A DNA stretch of 64,000 nucleotides from SAR86 cluster bacterium (GCA_023703675.1 CP097974.1:849288-913287); one strand, 5' to 3'; shown: positions 19,641 to 29,844, counted from the first letter of the stretch. A program made the numbers and translations. The notes: generated from the letters alone by a model not told the origin.

Positions 19641-20408
19641 ATGATAAAAAGTTCAGAAGACATAAAAAAAATGAGAGAAGCAGGCAAAATAGCTGCTAAA
19701 ACTCTTGAAATGATCGAAGAATTCATCAAGCCTGGTGTAAGTACAGGAGAACTTGATAGCATTTGTCATAAATTCATCACGGAAGACCAAAAATGTATTC
19801 CAGCACCGCTCAATTATAAAGGCTTCCCTAAGTCTATTTGCACTTCTGTCAATCAAGTGGTGTGTCATGGAATTCCAAGTGAAACAAAAATTTTGAAAAA
19901 CGGTGACATAATGAATATCGACGTTACCGTTATCAAAGATGGGTTCCATGGAGATACGAGTAAAATGTTTTTTGTTGGAAAAGAAAAGCCCCATACTAAA
20001 AAATTAGTAGAAACGACTCAAAAATGCATGTACGAAGCCATCAAAATTGTTCGTCCGGGAGTAAGACTAGGAGACATTGGACACAAAATCCAGACAATTG
20101 CAGAAAATAATCATTATTCTGTCGTAAGAGACTATTGTGGTCACGGAATTGGAAGAGTCTTTCACGAAGATCCTCAAATACTTCATTATGGCCAGCCAAA
20201 TACTGGTTTAGCATTAAAAGAAGGAATGTGTTTTACGATAGAGCCAATGATAAATATCGGAACATACAAAACTAAATTATCTAAACAAGATGGATGGACA
20301 GTTGAAACACTCGATGGGAGGCTGTCCGCTCAATGGGAGCACACAATATTAGTTACTCCTGATGGATTCGAAGTTCTAACAATTCGTGAAGAAGAATTAA
20401 TACAATGA
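19641..20408 (+). CDS. map: Type I methionine aminopeptidase
   Basis: The enzyme removes initiator methionine. All five metal ligands are visible: two aspartates in NIDVTVIKDGFHGDTS, the histidine in YCGHGIGRVFHEDP, and glutamates in FTIEPMIN and SAQWEHTI. An in-frame ATG at 19572 would add 23 residues with no family counterpart. I choose 19641 because IKSSEDIKKMREAG aligns with the E. coli start (ISIKTPEDIEKMR) and a TATAAT lies between the two ATGs. That gives 255 residues (E. coli 264). In most gammaproteobacteria map is divergent from rpsB; here it is divergent from carA. Its stop overlaps the dapC ATG (ATGA). Confidence 0.96.
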   Translation: MIKSSEDIKKMREAGKIAAKTLEMIEEFIKPGVSTGELDSICHKFITEDQKCIPAPLNYKGFPKSICTSVNQVVCHGIPSETKILKNGDIMNIDVTVIKDGFHGDTSKMFFVGKEKPHTKKLVETTQKCMYEAIKIVRPGVRLGDIGHKIQTIAENNHYSVVRDYCGHGIGRVFHEDPQILHYGQPNTGLALKEGMCFTIEPMINIGTYKTKLSKQDGWTVETLDGRLSAQWEHTILVTPDGFEVLTIREEELIQ

Positions 20409-21571
20409 ACCCTCTTATTTCTGAAGTAAATTCTTATCCATTTGATAGATTGCGAAAACTTTTGAGTAAATCATCGCCAAAAAGATATAAAAACAACTTC
20501 ATAAATTTATCTATAGGAGAACCTAAGCAAGATTCAAACAAAGAAATCTTAAAAATTTTAAAAAAAAATGAAAAACTTTTTTCTCAGTACCCTCCAATTG
20601 AAAGTATTCGAGATCTAACCAATAGTTATAAAACGTATTTGAATAAAAGATTTGGTGTTTCAAATATCGAAAATGAAAATATTCTAAATTTAGGTGGAAC
20701 TAGAGAAGGCACCTTTTCAGTTATTCAATCTTTGTTTAACAGATCTTTAAAATTAAAAAAGCCGTTTATTTATATGCCGAATCCTTTCTATCAAATTTAT
20801 GGAGGTGCATCTTTATTTGCTGGTGCAATTTCTAAATATATAAATTTAAATGAAGAAAAAGATTTTATCCTTGACCTAGATTCTGTTAGTGAAAACCAGT
20901 GGCGAAAGTGTCAAATTCTAATAATGTGCTCCCCTTCCAACCCCACAGGAAGCGTCATGAAGAGAGAAGAAATTTTAAAAGTTATTAAACTTTCTAGGAA
21001 ATATAATTTTTATATTGTCAGTGATGAATGTTACATAGATATCTATCGTAAAAAACCTCCAGAAAGTTTTATTCAAGTATCCATTGAAAAGTACGGAAAC
21101 ATGAGGAATATTGTTTCTCTCCATAGTTTATCCAAAAGATCAAACCTACCGGGATTTAGGTCTGGAATGATTTGTGGAGACAAAAAACTCATAAACAATT
21201 TTAAAAAGTATAGAGCCTTTCATGGGGTAAGCATTCCTTTGCCAATTCAGATGGCGAGTTCAGCTGCTTGGAAGGATGAAAAAACAGTATTTAAGAATCG
21301 AGATTTTTACAAAAAAAATTTTGAACTTGCAAAGAAAATTCTTAATTATGACGCTCCTGAAGGAGCCTTTTATATGTGGTTAAAAACTGAAGATGGTGAA
21401 AAATTTTCTAAAACTTTGTTTATTGAAAAGAATATTGTTACTCTTCCTGGAAAATACCTTGCTGTTTCCAAAAATGGTAAGAATCCAGCTGAGAACTATG
21501 TAAGAATTGCTTTAGTTCACAACAAAAAAATAGTTAAAGAGGCTTTGGAAAAAATTTCAGAAATTTTATGA
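20405..21571 (+). CDS. dapC: N-succinyldiaminopimelate aminotransferase DapC
   Basis: The 388-residue fold-type I PLP enzyme starts MNPLISEVNSYPFDRLRKLL and has INLSIGEPK, a typical DapC opening. MCSPSNPTG binds cofactor and substrate, YIVSDECY holds the PLP aspartate and tyrosine, and SLHSLSKRSNLPGFR carries the Schiff-base lysine. It transaminates N-succinyl-2-amino-6-ketopimelate in lysine/diaminopimelate synthesis. Direct coupling (ATGA) to dapD, the preceding pathway enzyme, strongly supports DapC over other aminotransferases. dapB, which acts two steps earlier, is at 53448-54176. Confidence 0.9.
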   Translation: MNPLISEVNSYPFDRLRKLLSKSSPKRYKNNFINLSIGEPKQDSNKEILKILKKNEKLFSQYPPIESIRDLTNSYKTYLNKRFGVSNIENENILNLGGTREGTFSVIQSLFNRSLKLKKPFIYMPNPFYQIYGGASLFAGAISKYINLNEEKDFILDLDSVSENQWRKCQILIMCSPSNPTGSVMKREEILKVIKLSRKYNFYIVSDECYIDIYRKKPPESFIQVSIEKYGNMRNIVSLHSLSKRSNLPGFRSGMICGDKKLINNFKKYRAFHGVSIPLPIQMASSAAWKDEKTVFKNRDFYKKNFELAKKILNYDAPEGAFYMWLKTEDGEKFSKTLFIEKNIVTLPGKYLAVSKNGKNPAENYVRIALVHNKKIVKEALEKISEIL

Positions 21572-22476
21572 CAAATAAGACTTGGCGAGGTTATGGCTTG
21601 GGTACCAAAAACAAGAAAGGTGCCTTTATTGAAATGTATTTTGCACCAGAAAATATTGCAGAAACAACGAAAGTAGTCGTTGATCCCGATGATGAAATTA
21701 TTAAAAAATTTGAAATAGTTTTTGTATCGGACGATAAGCCGCCTGAAACAGTCAGCGAGGCTTATCTAAAACTTCATTTATTATCTTTAAGAAAGGTTAA
21801 GCCAAATGAGACAAACTTGGATGGTATTTTTAACATTCTTCCAAATGTTGCCTGGACATCTCTTGGACCTGTTGATGCTGAAGAGCTTTCTAATTTTCTC
21901 TTTAAAAACAAAGAAAAAGGTATTCCGGTTAAAGTTTTCTCTATAGATAAATTCCCTTGTTTGACCGACTATGTTTCTTTGAGTGATGTTAGAATTGCAG
22001 ATGCAAGTCGTGTAAGGCTAGGAGCATATCTTGGTCCAGGGACTACCGTAATGCATGAAGGATTCGTCAACTTTAATTCCGGAACACTTGGTGAAGCTAT
22101 GGTTGAAGGAAGAATTTCTCAAGGAGTTGTAGTAGCTGAAAATTCTGACATTGGAGGAGGTGCCTCTACTATGGGTACTCTTTCAGGAGGAAATGAAATC
22201 AAAATTTCTGTTGGAAAAAATTGTCTTTTAGGAGCAAATTCCGGATTGGGTATTCCTTTAGGCGATAGGTGCACTATAGAAGCAGGATTGTATTTAACAA
22301 GTGGTTCAAAAGTTGAAATTCTTGGCGAAAATGGTGATGTAGAAACTTCTTCAAAAGCCAGCGACTTAGCAAATAAACCTGACCTTTTATTTTTTAGAAA
22401 TTCATTGACTGGTGCTATCCAGTGTAAAAGAAATAAAAATGTAAATAAGCTTAATAAAGATCTGCATGACAATTGA
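21568..22476 (+). CDS. dapD: Tetrahydrodipicolinate N-succinyltransferase
   Basis: The 302-residue acyltransferase starts with an alpha/beta domain (WRGYGLGTKNKKGAFIEMYF). A left-handed beta-helix follows from about residue 135, with hexapeptide-like turns such as VRLGAYLGPGT and EGRISQGVVVAENSDIGGG. It belongs to the longer DapD class known from Pseudomonas and actinobacteria rather than the 274-residue E. coli type. It transfers succinyl from succinyl-CoA to tetrahydrodipicolinate. The start overlaps the dapC stop (ATGA), and its 3' end overlaps the next gene by 11 bases. Confidence 0.93.
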   Translation: MTNKTWRGYGLGTKNKKGAFIEMYFAPENIAETTKVVVDPDDEIIKKFEIVFVSDDKPPETVSEAYLKLHLLSLRKVKPNETNLDGIFNILPNVAWTSLGPVDAEELSNFLFKNKEKGIPVKVFSIDKFPCLTDYVSLSDVRIADASRVRLGAYLGPGTTVMHEGFVNFNSGTLGEAMVEGRISQGVVVAENSDIGGGASTMGTLSGGNEIKISVGKNCLLGANSGLGIPLGDRCTIEAGLYLTSGSKVEILGENGDVETSSKASDLANKPDLLFFRNSLTGAIQCKRNKNVNKLNKDLHDN

Positions 22477-22909
22477 AGAGTCTTATGAAGAAGAATATAA
22501 GCCAGCTAGCTTTTTAAGAAGAATATTAGCTCTTTTCTACGATACTCTGTTACTGACCGGAATCATATTGGGGTACTTGCTGGTAGTTACTCTAATGTTT
22601 GGTGATACTTTTGAAAGCATTTCAGAAAGAATATTTTTACAATTTTCTTACTTAATCTTAGGCGTAATTTTTTTTACTTATTTTTGGAAAGTTAACAAAG
22701 GACAAACGTTGGGAATGCAAGTCTGGAAAATAAGAATAGTTGGAGATGAGAATAAAGAACCCTCTACAAAAAATCTAATTTATAGAAGCTTATTTGGTTT
22801 GGTTTTCAATCTAGCTTTTGGGTCAAATTATTTGTTTATTTTTTTTAATAAAGATAAAAAATCCATCAACGATTTGCTGTCAAAAACAAAAACAATAAAA
22901 ATTAATTAA
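22466..22909 (+). CDS. RDD-family membrane protein
   Basis: The 147-residue protein has the RDD motif pattern, with arginine in FLRRILALFYDTLLL, the aspartate in YDT and the conserved GQTLGMQVWKIRIV stretch. Hydrophobic segments lie near residues 17-45, 53-75 and 95-115. RDD proteins are small integral membrane proteins of mostly unknown role; some have proposed transport or cofactor functions. It overlaps dapD by 11 bases. The last codons are KIN-stop and overlap the lptG end, which also reads KIN-stop on the opposite strand through a 16-base palindrome at 22898-22913. Confidence 0.8.
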   Translation: MTIEESYEEEYKPASFLRRILALFYDTLLLTGIILGYLLVVTLMFGDTFESISERIFLQFSYLILGVIFFTYFWKVNKGQTLGMQVWKIRIVGDENKEPSTKNLIYRSLFGLVFNLAFGSNYLFIFFNKDKKSINDLLSKTKTIKIN

Positions 22910-23927
22910 TTTTTAACATTCTTATACCGATCAGAGCTACTAAAAGCGAAGGAAGAAGTATCGCCAAAGATGGTGAAATATTGTTGATGATTGCCACGTT
23001 TCCAAAAATCTTTAATATCAAATTGAAACCAAAAGCCATCAAAGAACCGAAAAGGAGTCTTTCGAGATTTTTATTTTTTGTGAATAAGATAAGCGATAGA
23101 GATAAAGATAATAAAATTATTGCAATAGCAGAAAATGGTTCAAGAAGTTTTTTCCAAAATTCATATGAAATTTTTTTTCTTTCTCTTTCCGGTCCAGTTT
23201 GCGTGAGAATTTTAAATACCTGAGAGAGAGATAGTTCTTTGAGTCCTAATTTTTCATTAATCCCGACGACAGGAGCATTTTTCCAATTAAAGACCTCATA
23301 CCCTTCCCTATTTATATTTTCAAAAGCGTTATTTAATTGCCAACTATTATCTTGAATTTCAAAAGATTCAGCTTCGACTATAGTTGAAAGTTTTTTATCT
23401 GGGCCTAAAAAATAAAGAACAACGTTAGAGCCGCGATTTTTTTCAAAAGAAAAATTAGCCATGACATTGTCCTTTTGTAGCCATTGAGAGGTTTTATCAA
23501 TGTCTTCTTTTTTATACTTCAAGTTATTTGCTGCACTTTCTAAAGTTGGCGTCAAAAATTCAAAACTTAATAATGTTAAAAGTAAAACAATTATGATGGG
23601 TTTCAATATATTCAAAACACTAATACTTAATGATTTTCCTAAAATTTGTGCTGCAACTAATTCTCCTGAGTCGCTTAAAAATCCAAAAGTTAAAATGGCC
23701 GAAATTACAGCACACAGAGGTAGAATTTCACATAATCTTCCCAATGAAATTAAAAAAAGATATTCAAAAATTTTAGCGAAACTGTAATCGTTATTTAAAT
23801 CTTCTAACTCTTTTACAAAATTTAAAAGTAAATCTAACGAAAGAACTAAAAAACACACAAAAAAAAGAATTTTGAGAGATTCCCAAAAGAATATCTTGTC
23901 TATAGTGTCTCCAAAAATTGTTTTCAA
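22902..23927 (-). CDS. lptG: Lipopolysaccharide export permease LptG
   Basis: The 341-residue YjgP/YjgQ-family protein has three N-terminal transmembrane segments, a periplasmic beta-jellyroll region (about residues 125-235) and three C-terminal segments. With LptF and LptB2 it extracts LPS from the inner membrane for transport to the outer membrane. The start is TTG overlapping the lptF TGA as TTGA (23927-23924). It is second in the lptF-lptG pair, which is the basis for choosing LptG. It ends in an 8-base convergent overlap with the RDD gene. Confidence 0.9.
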   Translation of the reverse strand: MKTIFGDTIDKIFFWESLKILFFVCFLVLSLDLLLNFVKELEDLNNDYSFAKIFEYLFLISLGRLCEILPLCAVISAILTFGFLSDSGELVAAQILGKSLSISVLNILKPIIIVLLLTLLSFEFLTPTLESAANNLKYKKEDIDKTSQWLQKDNVMANFSFEKNRGSNVVLYFLGPDKKLSTIVEAESFEIQDNSWQLNNAFENINREGYEVFNWKNAPVVGINEKLGLKELSLSQVFKILTQTGPERERKKISYEFWKKLLEPFSAIAIILLSLSLSLILFTKNKNLERLLFGSLMAFGFNLILKIFGNVAIINNISPSLAILLPSLLVALIGIRMLKIN

Positions 23928-25090
23928 CTTATAACCTCATAAAAAATGATATTGAAAATTACCGAAACTAAAATGACAAGCAACAAAAGTTGTAAAAACC
24001 ACCTCTTAGAATATTTTTTCGCGATGAGTGAATTGAAATTGAAAATAAATTTGTCAAATCCAAAGAGAAATATTGCGAGCATTGCAAATAAGCTGTGAAT
24101 GATTAAAAAAATTTGCGTAGGTGTAAAAATATTCTCCTCAATAAAGGCTTTTTGGCCTATCACTAGGCCATAGTATGATAAAAAAATTACCAAACCAGAA
24201 AAGACCAAAATAAATCTACCGTTTTCCTGCATTCTTAAGCTGAGAGGCGAGGCAATCAACACAGATATAATTAACATCAAACTTAATGAAAATCTTTCTA
24301 AAATTTCTGTTACATAAATTTGATTATCGGTCTCTTTTGATAATTCATTCCAAGTTTTAGTTTTAATTTCCTTACTGGTTTGTATTTCACTTTTTGGAAA
24401 AAGGAAAAAAAGACTTTCAAAATCTAAAAAAAAATTATTCTCTTCAAGGGGGATAAATAACTCCCCATTCTCGAATAAAATTTTGTTGTAAATTTGATCA
24501 TTTGAATTAGCAGAAACCTCCTCGGAATTAAGTATGTAATTTAAATCTTCTGATTCAATTTTTGCAAAAATGTTTTGGAATCCAAGATCTGACGCGCCTT
24601 CAGCAAAAAAAATACCATTTAATTCTTCTATTTCGTTAATTTTGCCTTCTCCCATAAGTTTAAAATTATCAGCAAAAGATTGAGATTTAGACAAAAAGCT
24701 GAGCTGTTGATTTGATGTGGGAGCTAAAAAGAAAGAATTAAAAATAAGAAAAATGGATAGAAAAATTGATGGAACTAGGCAAATTAATACTATTCCTGAT
24801 TCACCTAATCCAGCTTGGTTGGCAAAGGTTATTTCATTTGTTTTTTTTAAATTATAAATAGCAATTAAAGTGCCAATGAACAAAGACGTTGGGATAGCAA
24901 TTTCTAGTAACGATGGTATTGAAAAAATTAAAACTAAACTTACAAGACTAGGATAAAGTTCACCATTTGATGCTTTCTCAAGAAATCCTATTGATTCATT
25001 AAAAAATAATATTCCAAAAAGTATAAAAAAAGTTATAAGTAACGTTTTTAGCAATTGGTTTAATATATAAAACGATATAATTTTTGGCAT
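23924..25090 (-). CDS. lptF: Lipopolysaccharide export permease LptF
   Basis: The protein has the same family architecture as LptG: three transmembrane helices, a periplasmic jellyroll with several beta-rich acidic segments, then three helices near the C terminus. A TTG at 25126 would extend the frame by 12 residues. I prefer the ATG at 25090 because MPKIISFYILNQLLKTLLI aligns with the E. coli LptF start (MIIIRYLVRETLKSQL); this gives 388 residues. It is divergent from pepA across 54 bases. lptF-lptG next to divergent pepA-holC-valS is the usual gammaproteobacterial arrangement. Confidence 0.92.
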   Translation of the reverse strand: MPKIISFYILNQLLKTLLITFFILFGILFFNESIGFLEKASNGELYPSLVSLVLIFSIPSLLEIAIPTSLFIGTLIAIYNLKKTNEITFANQAGLGESGIVLICLVPSIFLSIFLIFNSFFLAPTSNQQLSFLSKSQSFADNFKLMGEGKINEIEELNGIFFAEGASDLGFQNIFAKIESEDLNYILNSEEVSANSNDQIYNKILFENGELFIPLEENNFFLDFESLFFLFPKSEIQTSKEIKTKTWNELSKETDNQIYVTEILERFSLSLMLIISVLIASPLSLRMQENGRFILVFSGLVIFLSYYGLVIGQKAFIEENIFTPTQIFLIIHSLFAMLAIFLFGFDKFIFNFNSLIAKKYSKRWFLQLLLLVILVSVIFNIIFYEVIS

Positions 25091-25144
25091 AATACTTTTA
25101 ATTATCTTACACACATTATCTAACAAATTTAGATTGGAGCAAAA

Positions 25145-26656
25145 ATGAAAAAATTAATTTCTATTTCAATGAACTTAAAAAAAATTGAGGCTTTGAAAAG
25201 TTTAAACTCAGAATGTTTAGTGATCGGCATATATGAGGACAAAAATTTAAATGAGATTACAAAAATATTAAATTCCGACTCCTCTGGTCTAATAAAAAAA
25301 CTTTTAACTAGAAAAGAGCTTACCGGAGCCTTAAAAAATCAATTGTATTTACCCGACATGAGTGGTTTTAAAGCCAACAAGGTTTTTCTTGTGGGTCTTG
25401 GTAAGAAAAACAAGGAACTAAATGAAGACGAATTTTCCCAGTTGAGTAGCTCAATTTCTAAAATAACAATTTCTTCTAATGCTAGAAACGTTGATATTTT
25501 CCTTCCCGAAATAAAAGTCAAGTCAAAAAAACCTTCTTGGATTTATAAAATCTTATCCAGAGACCTAGAGTCTGGATGTTATCAATACTTTTTTGAAGGA
25601 AAAAAAACACAGCCAAAAAATAAATTAAAAAAAGTAAACTTTCTTAGTTTGGCAGGTAATGAGAGTAAAGCAAAAATACTTTCTTCTATTAAAATGGGAC
25701 ATGTTATTGGTGCCGGGATGAACACATCCAAAGATCTTGCTAATACTCCTGCAAATATATGCACACCAAGCCACTTAGCTAATCAAGCCAAACTCATAAG
25801 TAAGACTTTTCCTTCAATTAAAACAAAAGTTTTAGGTGAGAAGGAAATGAAAAAATTAGGAATGGATTGTTTACTATCTGTCGGTAACGGGAGTGCTCAA
25901 GAATCTAAATTTATTATCATGCAGTACTCTGGAGGAAAAAAAACCTCGAAACCTCATATCATAGTTGGCAAAGGAATCACTTTTGATACTGGAGGTATAA
26001 GCATTAAACCAAGCCCTAACATGGACGAAATGAAATATGATATGTCAGGTTCTGCTAGTGTTTTTGGAACTATGAGGGCGATAGCTGAAATTAAACCTAA
26101 ACTTAATATTATTGGAGTAGTAGCTTCAGCTGAAAACATGCCAAGTAGCACAGCGACAAAGCCTGGGGATGTGGTGAATACCTTGTCTGGACAAACTGTT
26201 GAAATTTTAAATACTGACGCCGAAGGTAGATTGGTTCTATGTGATGCACTTACATATATTGAAAGGTTCAAACCAGCGAGTGTAATAGACATTGCAACTC
26301 TAACAGGTGCTTGCGTTGTTGCCTTAGGTCATCAAGCAACAGGGTTATTATCTAATGATCAAAATTTAGCCGATAATATTTTAGAAAGCGGATATTCTAG
26401 TTGCGACAAAGCTTGGCAACTCCCCCTATGGGATGAATATCAGAGTGATATAAATAGTAAATATGCAGACATCGCAAATATTGGTGGGAGAGCAGGAACG
26501 ATTACCGCAGCTTGCTTCCTTTCAAGATTTACTCGATCTTATAAATGGGCTCATTTAGATATTGCTGGTACTGCTTATGGAGGGCGCGTAGGTAAAACTT
26601 CTAGCGGAAGACCAGTACCACTCTTAACGGAATATCTGTTGTCTAGAAAACAATAG
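25145..26656 (+). CDS. pepA: Leucyl aminopeptidase PepA (cytosol aminopeptidase)
   Basis: The 503-residue M17 peptidase has the metal site VGKGITFDTGGISIKPS, the signature NTDAEGRLVL and the downstream DIATLTGACVVALG. It removes N-terminal residues from peptides; in E. coli the protein also binds DNA at the carAB promoter and at cer recombination sites. carAB is in this window, but no evidence of such binding can be read here. A GGAG ribosome-binding site lies five bases before the ATG. The stop TAG abuts the holC ATG. Confidence 0.97.
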   Translation: MKKLISISMNLKKIEALKSLNSECLVIGIYEDKNLNEITKILNSDSSGLIKKLLTRKELTGALKNQLYLPDMSGFKANKVFLVGLGKKNKELNEDEFSQLSSSISKITISSNARNVDIFLPEIKVKSKKPSWIYKILSRDLESGCYQYFFEGKKTQPKNKLKKVNFLSLAGNESKAKILSSIKMGHVIGAGMNTSKDLANTPANICTPSHLANQAKLISKTFPSIKTKVLGEKEMKKLGMDCLLSVGNGSAQESKFIIMQYSGGKKTSKPHIIVGKGITFDTGGISIKPSPNMDEMKYDMSGSASVFGTMRAIAEIKPKLNIIGVVASAENMPSSTATKPGDVVNTLSGQTVEILNTDAEGRLVLCDALTYIERFKPASVIDIATLTGACVVALGHQATGLLSNDQNLADNILESGYSSCDKAWQLPLWDEYQSDINSKYADIANIGGRAGTITAACFLSRFTRSYKWAHLDIAGTAYGGRVGKTSSGRPVPLLTEYLLSRKQ

Positions 26657-27118
26657 ATGAGTTCTGTAAGTTTTTTACAAGCCGGATTTTCAGAAGATTT
26701 AGCCATAGACTATGTCTGCGATCTCACTGGAAAGATAATTCAAAAAAATTTACATGATTCAACTTCAAAAAAAATTTTTATCAGATGTAACGATGCCGAA
26801 CAAGCAATTAAGTTAGATGAAAGAATGTGGGGATATCCAAAACATATATTTATTCCTCATAAAATTTCTACCGAAAAAAACTCCAAAGATTGTGAAGTCT
26901 CAATTTCTTATCCAGGGATTAAAAACAATGAAGAATTTTATTATTTGGTAAACCTTAATCCTCAATTACCATCTAATTATAGCGAATACAAAGAAACTCT
27001 TCAGATAGTCATAAAAGATAATTCAACCAATCAAGAAATTGCAAGAGAGAGTTACAAAAAATGTCTTGGCGATGGGATAAAACCAAAATATATAGAAGAA
27101 AATGAAGAAAGTATTTGA
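26657..27118 (+). CDS. holC: DNA polymerase III chi subunit HolC
   Basis: The 153-residue protein matches HolC in pattern: an N-terminal F-L segment, KKIFIRCNDAEQAIKLDERMWGYP aligning with the E. coli VLIACEDEKQAYRLDEALW region, then FIPHKI and a final RESYK helix. Chi binds SSB and the psi subunit and links the clamp loader to single-stranded DNA. It sits directly between pepA and valS, the standard position. Its 3' end overlaps valS by 17 bases. A candidate psi partner is encoded at 32218-32511. Confidence 0.92.
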   Translation: MSSVSFLQAGFSEDLAIDYVCDLTGKIIQKNLHDSTSKKIFIRCNDAEQAIKLDERMWGYPKHIFIPHKISTEKNSKDCEVSISYPGIKNNEEFYYLVNLNPQLPSNYSEYKETLQIVIKDNSTNQEIARESYKKCLGDGIKPKYIEENEESI

Positions 27119-29837
27119 ACCAAAACAAATTGAGAGAAAATGGTACAAATTTTGGGAACAAAACAACCTCTTTAGTCCAAAGATATCTTCCAAGAAAAAA
27201 CCCTTCAGCATGATGATCCCTCCTCCAAACGTTACAGGAAGTCTCCATATGGGTCATGGTTTTCAGAATACATTGATGGATACTATATGTAGATATAAAA
27301 GACAAAAAGGATTTGAAGTCCTTTGGCAACCTGGTACTGACCATGCAGGAATTGCTACTCAACTTGTTGTAGAAAGAAATTTAGAACAAAAGGGACTATC
27401 CAGAGAAGAAATTGGCAGAAAGAGATTTGAAGAAGAAGTTTGGAAATGGAAGTCAACTTCAGGAAATATAATCACAAAACAGCTAAGACGATTAGGAGCC
27501 TCTTTAGATTGGAATAGAGAAAAATTCACAATGGATAAGGATTTTAACAATGCAGTGATAAAAGTCTTCTGTTCTCTATATGATGAGGGCCTTATCTATA
27601 GAGGTTATAGATTAGTTAATTGGGACGTTAGCTTGCAATCTGCAATTTCAGATCTTGAAGTCATGAATGAAGAAGAGACAGCAAAAATTTGGTACATCTC
27701 TTATAAGAATAAAAATGACTCTGTTACTGTTGCCACCACGAGGCCCGAAACAATGTTCGGAGACGTTGCAATTGCAGTCAATCCAAAAGATAAGAGGTAT
27801 AAAAAATTAGTAGGACAAGAATTTGAAATACCTCTTTCTGGAAAAAAAATTAAAGTGATAACTGATAGTTACGTTGATCCTGATTTTGGGACTGGATGTC
27901 TAAAAATTACTCCAGCCCATGACTTCAATGATTTTGAAATAGGCCTCAGAAATAAATTACCCATGGTAAATATCTTAAATAAAAATGGTACGCTCAATGA
28001 AAATGTCCCCAGTAAATTTCAAAGTCTTTCCACACTTGAGGCTAGAAGACAGATACTGATTGATCTAGAAAAAAACGGAAATCTTATCAATGAAAAAGAA
28101 CATAAGGTTAGCGTTCCTAAAAGTGAAAGAACTGGAGAAATACTAGAACCGCTATTAACTAAACAGTGGTATCTCAAATCAACAAAACTATCCAAAAAAG
28201 CGATTAGTTTAGTCAAAACAAAAAAAATAAAATTTATTCCTAACAATTGGGATAAAACTTATTTTTCTTGGATGAACGAAATTAAAGATTGGTGTATCTC
28301 AAGGCAACTTTGGTGGGGTCATAGAATCCCAGCCTGGTATGATAAAAATTCTAATGTTTATATTGGCGCGTCTGAAAAAGAGGTCAGAAATAAATACAAA
28401 TTAAGTAAAGGTATAAAATTAGAAAGAGATAATGACGTTTTAGACACTTGGTTTTCTTCTCAATTATGGACATTTGCTACCTTAGGATGGCCAAAAAAAT
28501 CAACATTACTTGAAAAGTTTCACCCATCCTCGGTATTAGTGACAGGATTTGACATAATTTTTTTCTGGGTAGCCAGAATGATTATGATCTCTCAAAAGTT
28601 TTTAAATGAAGTGCCTTTTCGAGAAGTTTATATTCATGGATTAGTTAGAGACAGTGAGGGTCAAAAGATGTCTAAATCTAAAGGTAATATTTTAGATCCA
28701 ATAGATATAATTGACGGGATAAGTCTAGATGAATTAATTTTGAAGAGAACTTCAAACCTCTTGAGTTCCAAGCAAGTACAAAAAGTTGTAAATTCTACAA
28801 AAAAAGATTTTCCTAAAGGAATATCTCCTTATGGAGCTGATGCAATAAGATTTACATTTTGTTCTCTTGCATCCGGTAGTAGGGATATTAACTTTGATTT
28901 GAATAGAGTTGAAGGTTACAGAAATTTTTGTAACAAGTTATGGAACGCATCAAGATTTATCATTTTGCAATGTAACGCTAAAAAAGTTTCAAAAAATAAA
29001 TCTAATAACGAAGAAGATCAATGGTTATTAAACGAAATGAATAAAACCTTAAAAATTTATTCTGATCATATAGAAAACTACCGATTTGATTTAGCTGTTC
29101 AGTCTATTTATGAATTTGTTTGGGAGATTTACTGTGATTGGTATATTGAATTTTGTAAAATAAGACTTCAAGACGAAAATTTATCAATTTCTAAAAAGAG
29201 TGAAATTCTTAACTCTTTAGTAAATTCATTGGAGTCAATTTTGGTAGCTTTACATCCCATAATTCCATTTATTACTGAAGAAATATGGCAACAAACGAAA
29301 AGCTTACATAAGTACAAAGAAAAAAGTATTTCTCTCAGAAAATTTCCTAAAATATCAAGTTCAAAAGGATCTTTTCGAGACATTGAGTTTTTAAAAAATT
29401 CAATCGTAGGTATTAGAAATTTAAGGGCTGAAATGCAATTGTCTCCTAAAATAAAAATCGATTTAATTCTCATTAAAAAAAATAAAACTTATAAAATTCT
29501 AAATAAATACAGAAATTATTTAAGCAATCTTTGTGGTATCACAAATTTAATGGTTTTACCTTCGCCTCCTCCATCATCAATTGTCCTAGTTTCGGATGAG
29601 AAGCTTTTTGTTCCATTAAAGGGGTTAATAGATCCTTATAAAGAGATTGCAAGAAACTCAGAAAATCTTAGTAAGTTAAATAAAAACTTTGAAAATTTGA
29701 AATCACAATTGCAAAACAAAAAATTTCTAAAAAATGCGCCCAAACTTTTAGTAAAAGAAAGAAAACTACAATTAAAAGAATTAAGTCAAAAAATATCTAA
29801 AACTATAAAGCACCTTAAAGTACTAGAAAAAGTATAA
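27102..29837 (+). CDS. valS: Valyl-tRNA synthetase
   Basis: The 911-residue class Ia synthetase has the HIGH-type motif HMGH at residues 49-52 after PPPNVTGSL and KMSKS at 522-526. The editing domain includes VATTRPETMFGDVA. The anticodon-binding domain and a C-terminal coiled coil rich in K and L (about residues 845-911) complete it. The coiled coil is typical of ValS and contacts the tRNA corner. Length is slightly below E. coli (951). Confidence 0.98.
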   Translation: MKKVFEPKQIERKWYKFWEQNNLFSPKISSKKKPFSMMIPPPNVTGSLHMGHGFQNTLMDTICRYKRQKGFEVLWQPGTDHAGIATQLVVERNLEQKGLSREEIGRKRFEEEVWKWKSTSGNIITKQLRRLGASLDWNREKFTMDKDFNNAVIKVFCSLYDEGLIYRGYRLVNWDVSLQSAISDLEVMNEEETAKIWYISYKNKNDSVTVATTRPETMFGDVAIAVNPKDKRYKKLVGQEFEIPLSGKKIKVITDSYVDPDFGTGCLKITPAHDFNDFEIGLRNKLPMVNILNKNGTLNENVPSKFQSLSTLEARRQILIDLEKNGNLINEKEHKVSVPKSERTGEILEPLLTKQWYLKSTKLSKKAISLVKTKKIKFIPNNWDKTYFSWMNEIKDWCISRQLWWGHRIPAWYDKNSNVYIGASEKEVRNKYKLSKGIKLERDNDVLDTWFSSQLWTFATLGWPKKSTLLEKFHPSSVLVTGFDIIFFWVARMIMISQKFLNEVPFREVYIHGLVRDSEGQKMSKSKGNILDPIDIIDGISLDELILKRTSNLLSSKQVQKVVNSTKKDFPKGISPYGADAIRFTFCSLASGSRDINFDLNRVEGYRNFCNKLWNASRFIILQCNAKKVSKNKSNNEEDQWLLNEMNKTLKIYSDHIENYRFDLAVQSIYEFVWEIYCDWYIEFCKIRLQDENLSISKKSEILNSLVNSLESILVALHPIIPFITEEIWQQTKSLHKYKEKSISLRKFPKISSSKGSFRDIEFLKNSIVGIRNLRAEMQLSPKIKIDLILIKKNKTYKILNKYRNYLSNLCGITNLMVLPSPPPSSIVLVSDEKLFVPLKGLIDPYKEIARNSENLSKLNKNFENLKSQLQNKKFLKNAPKLLVKERKLQLKELSQKISKTIKHLKVLEKV

Positions 29838-29844
29838 TAATTTT

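Noticed and set aside
25091-25126. TTG start of LptF at 25126
   Set aside because: The ATG at 25090 aligns with the family N terminus and leaves a normal promoter gap to pepA.
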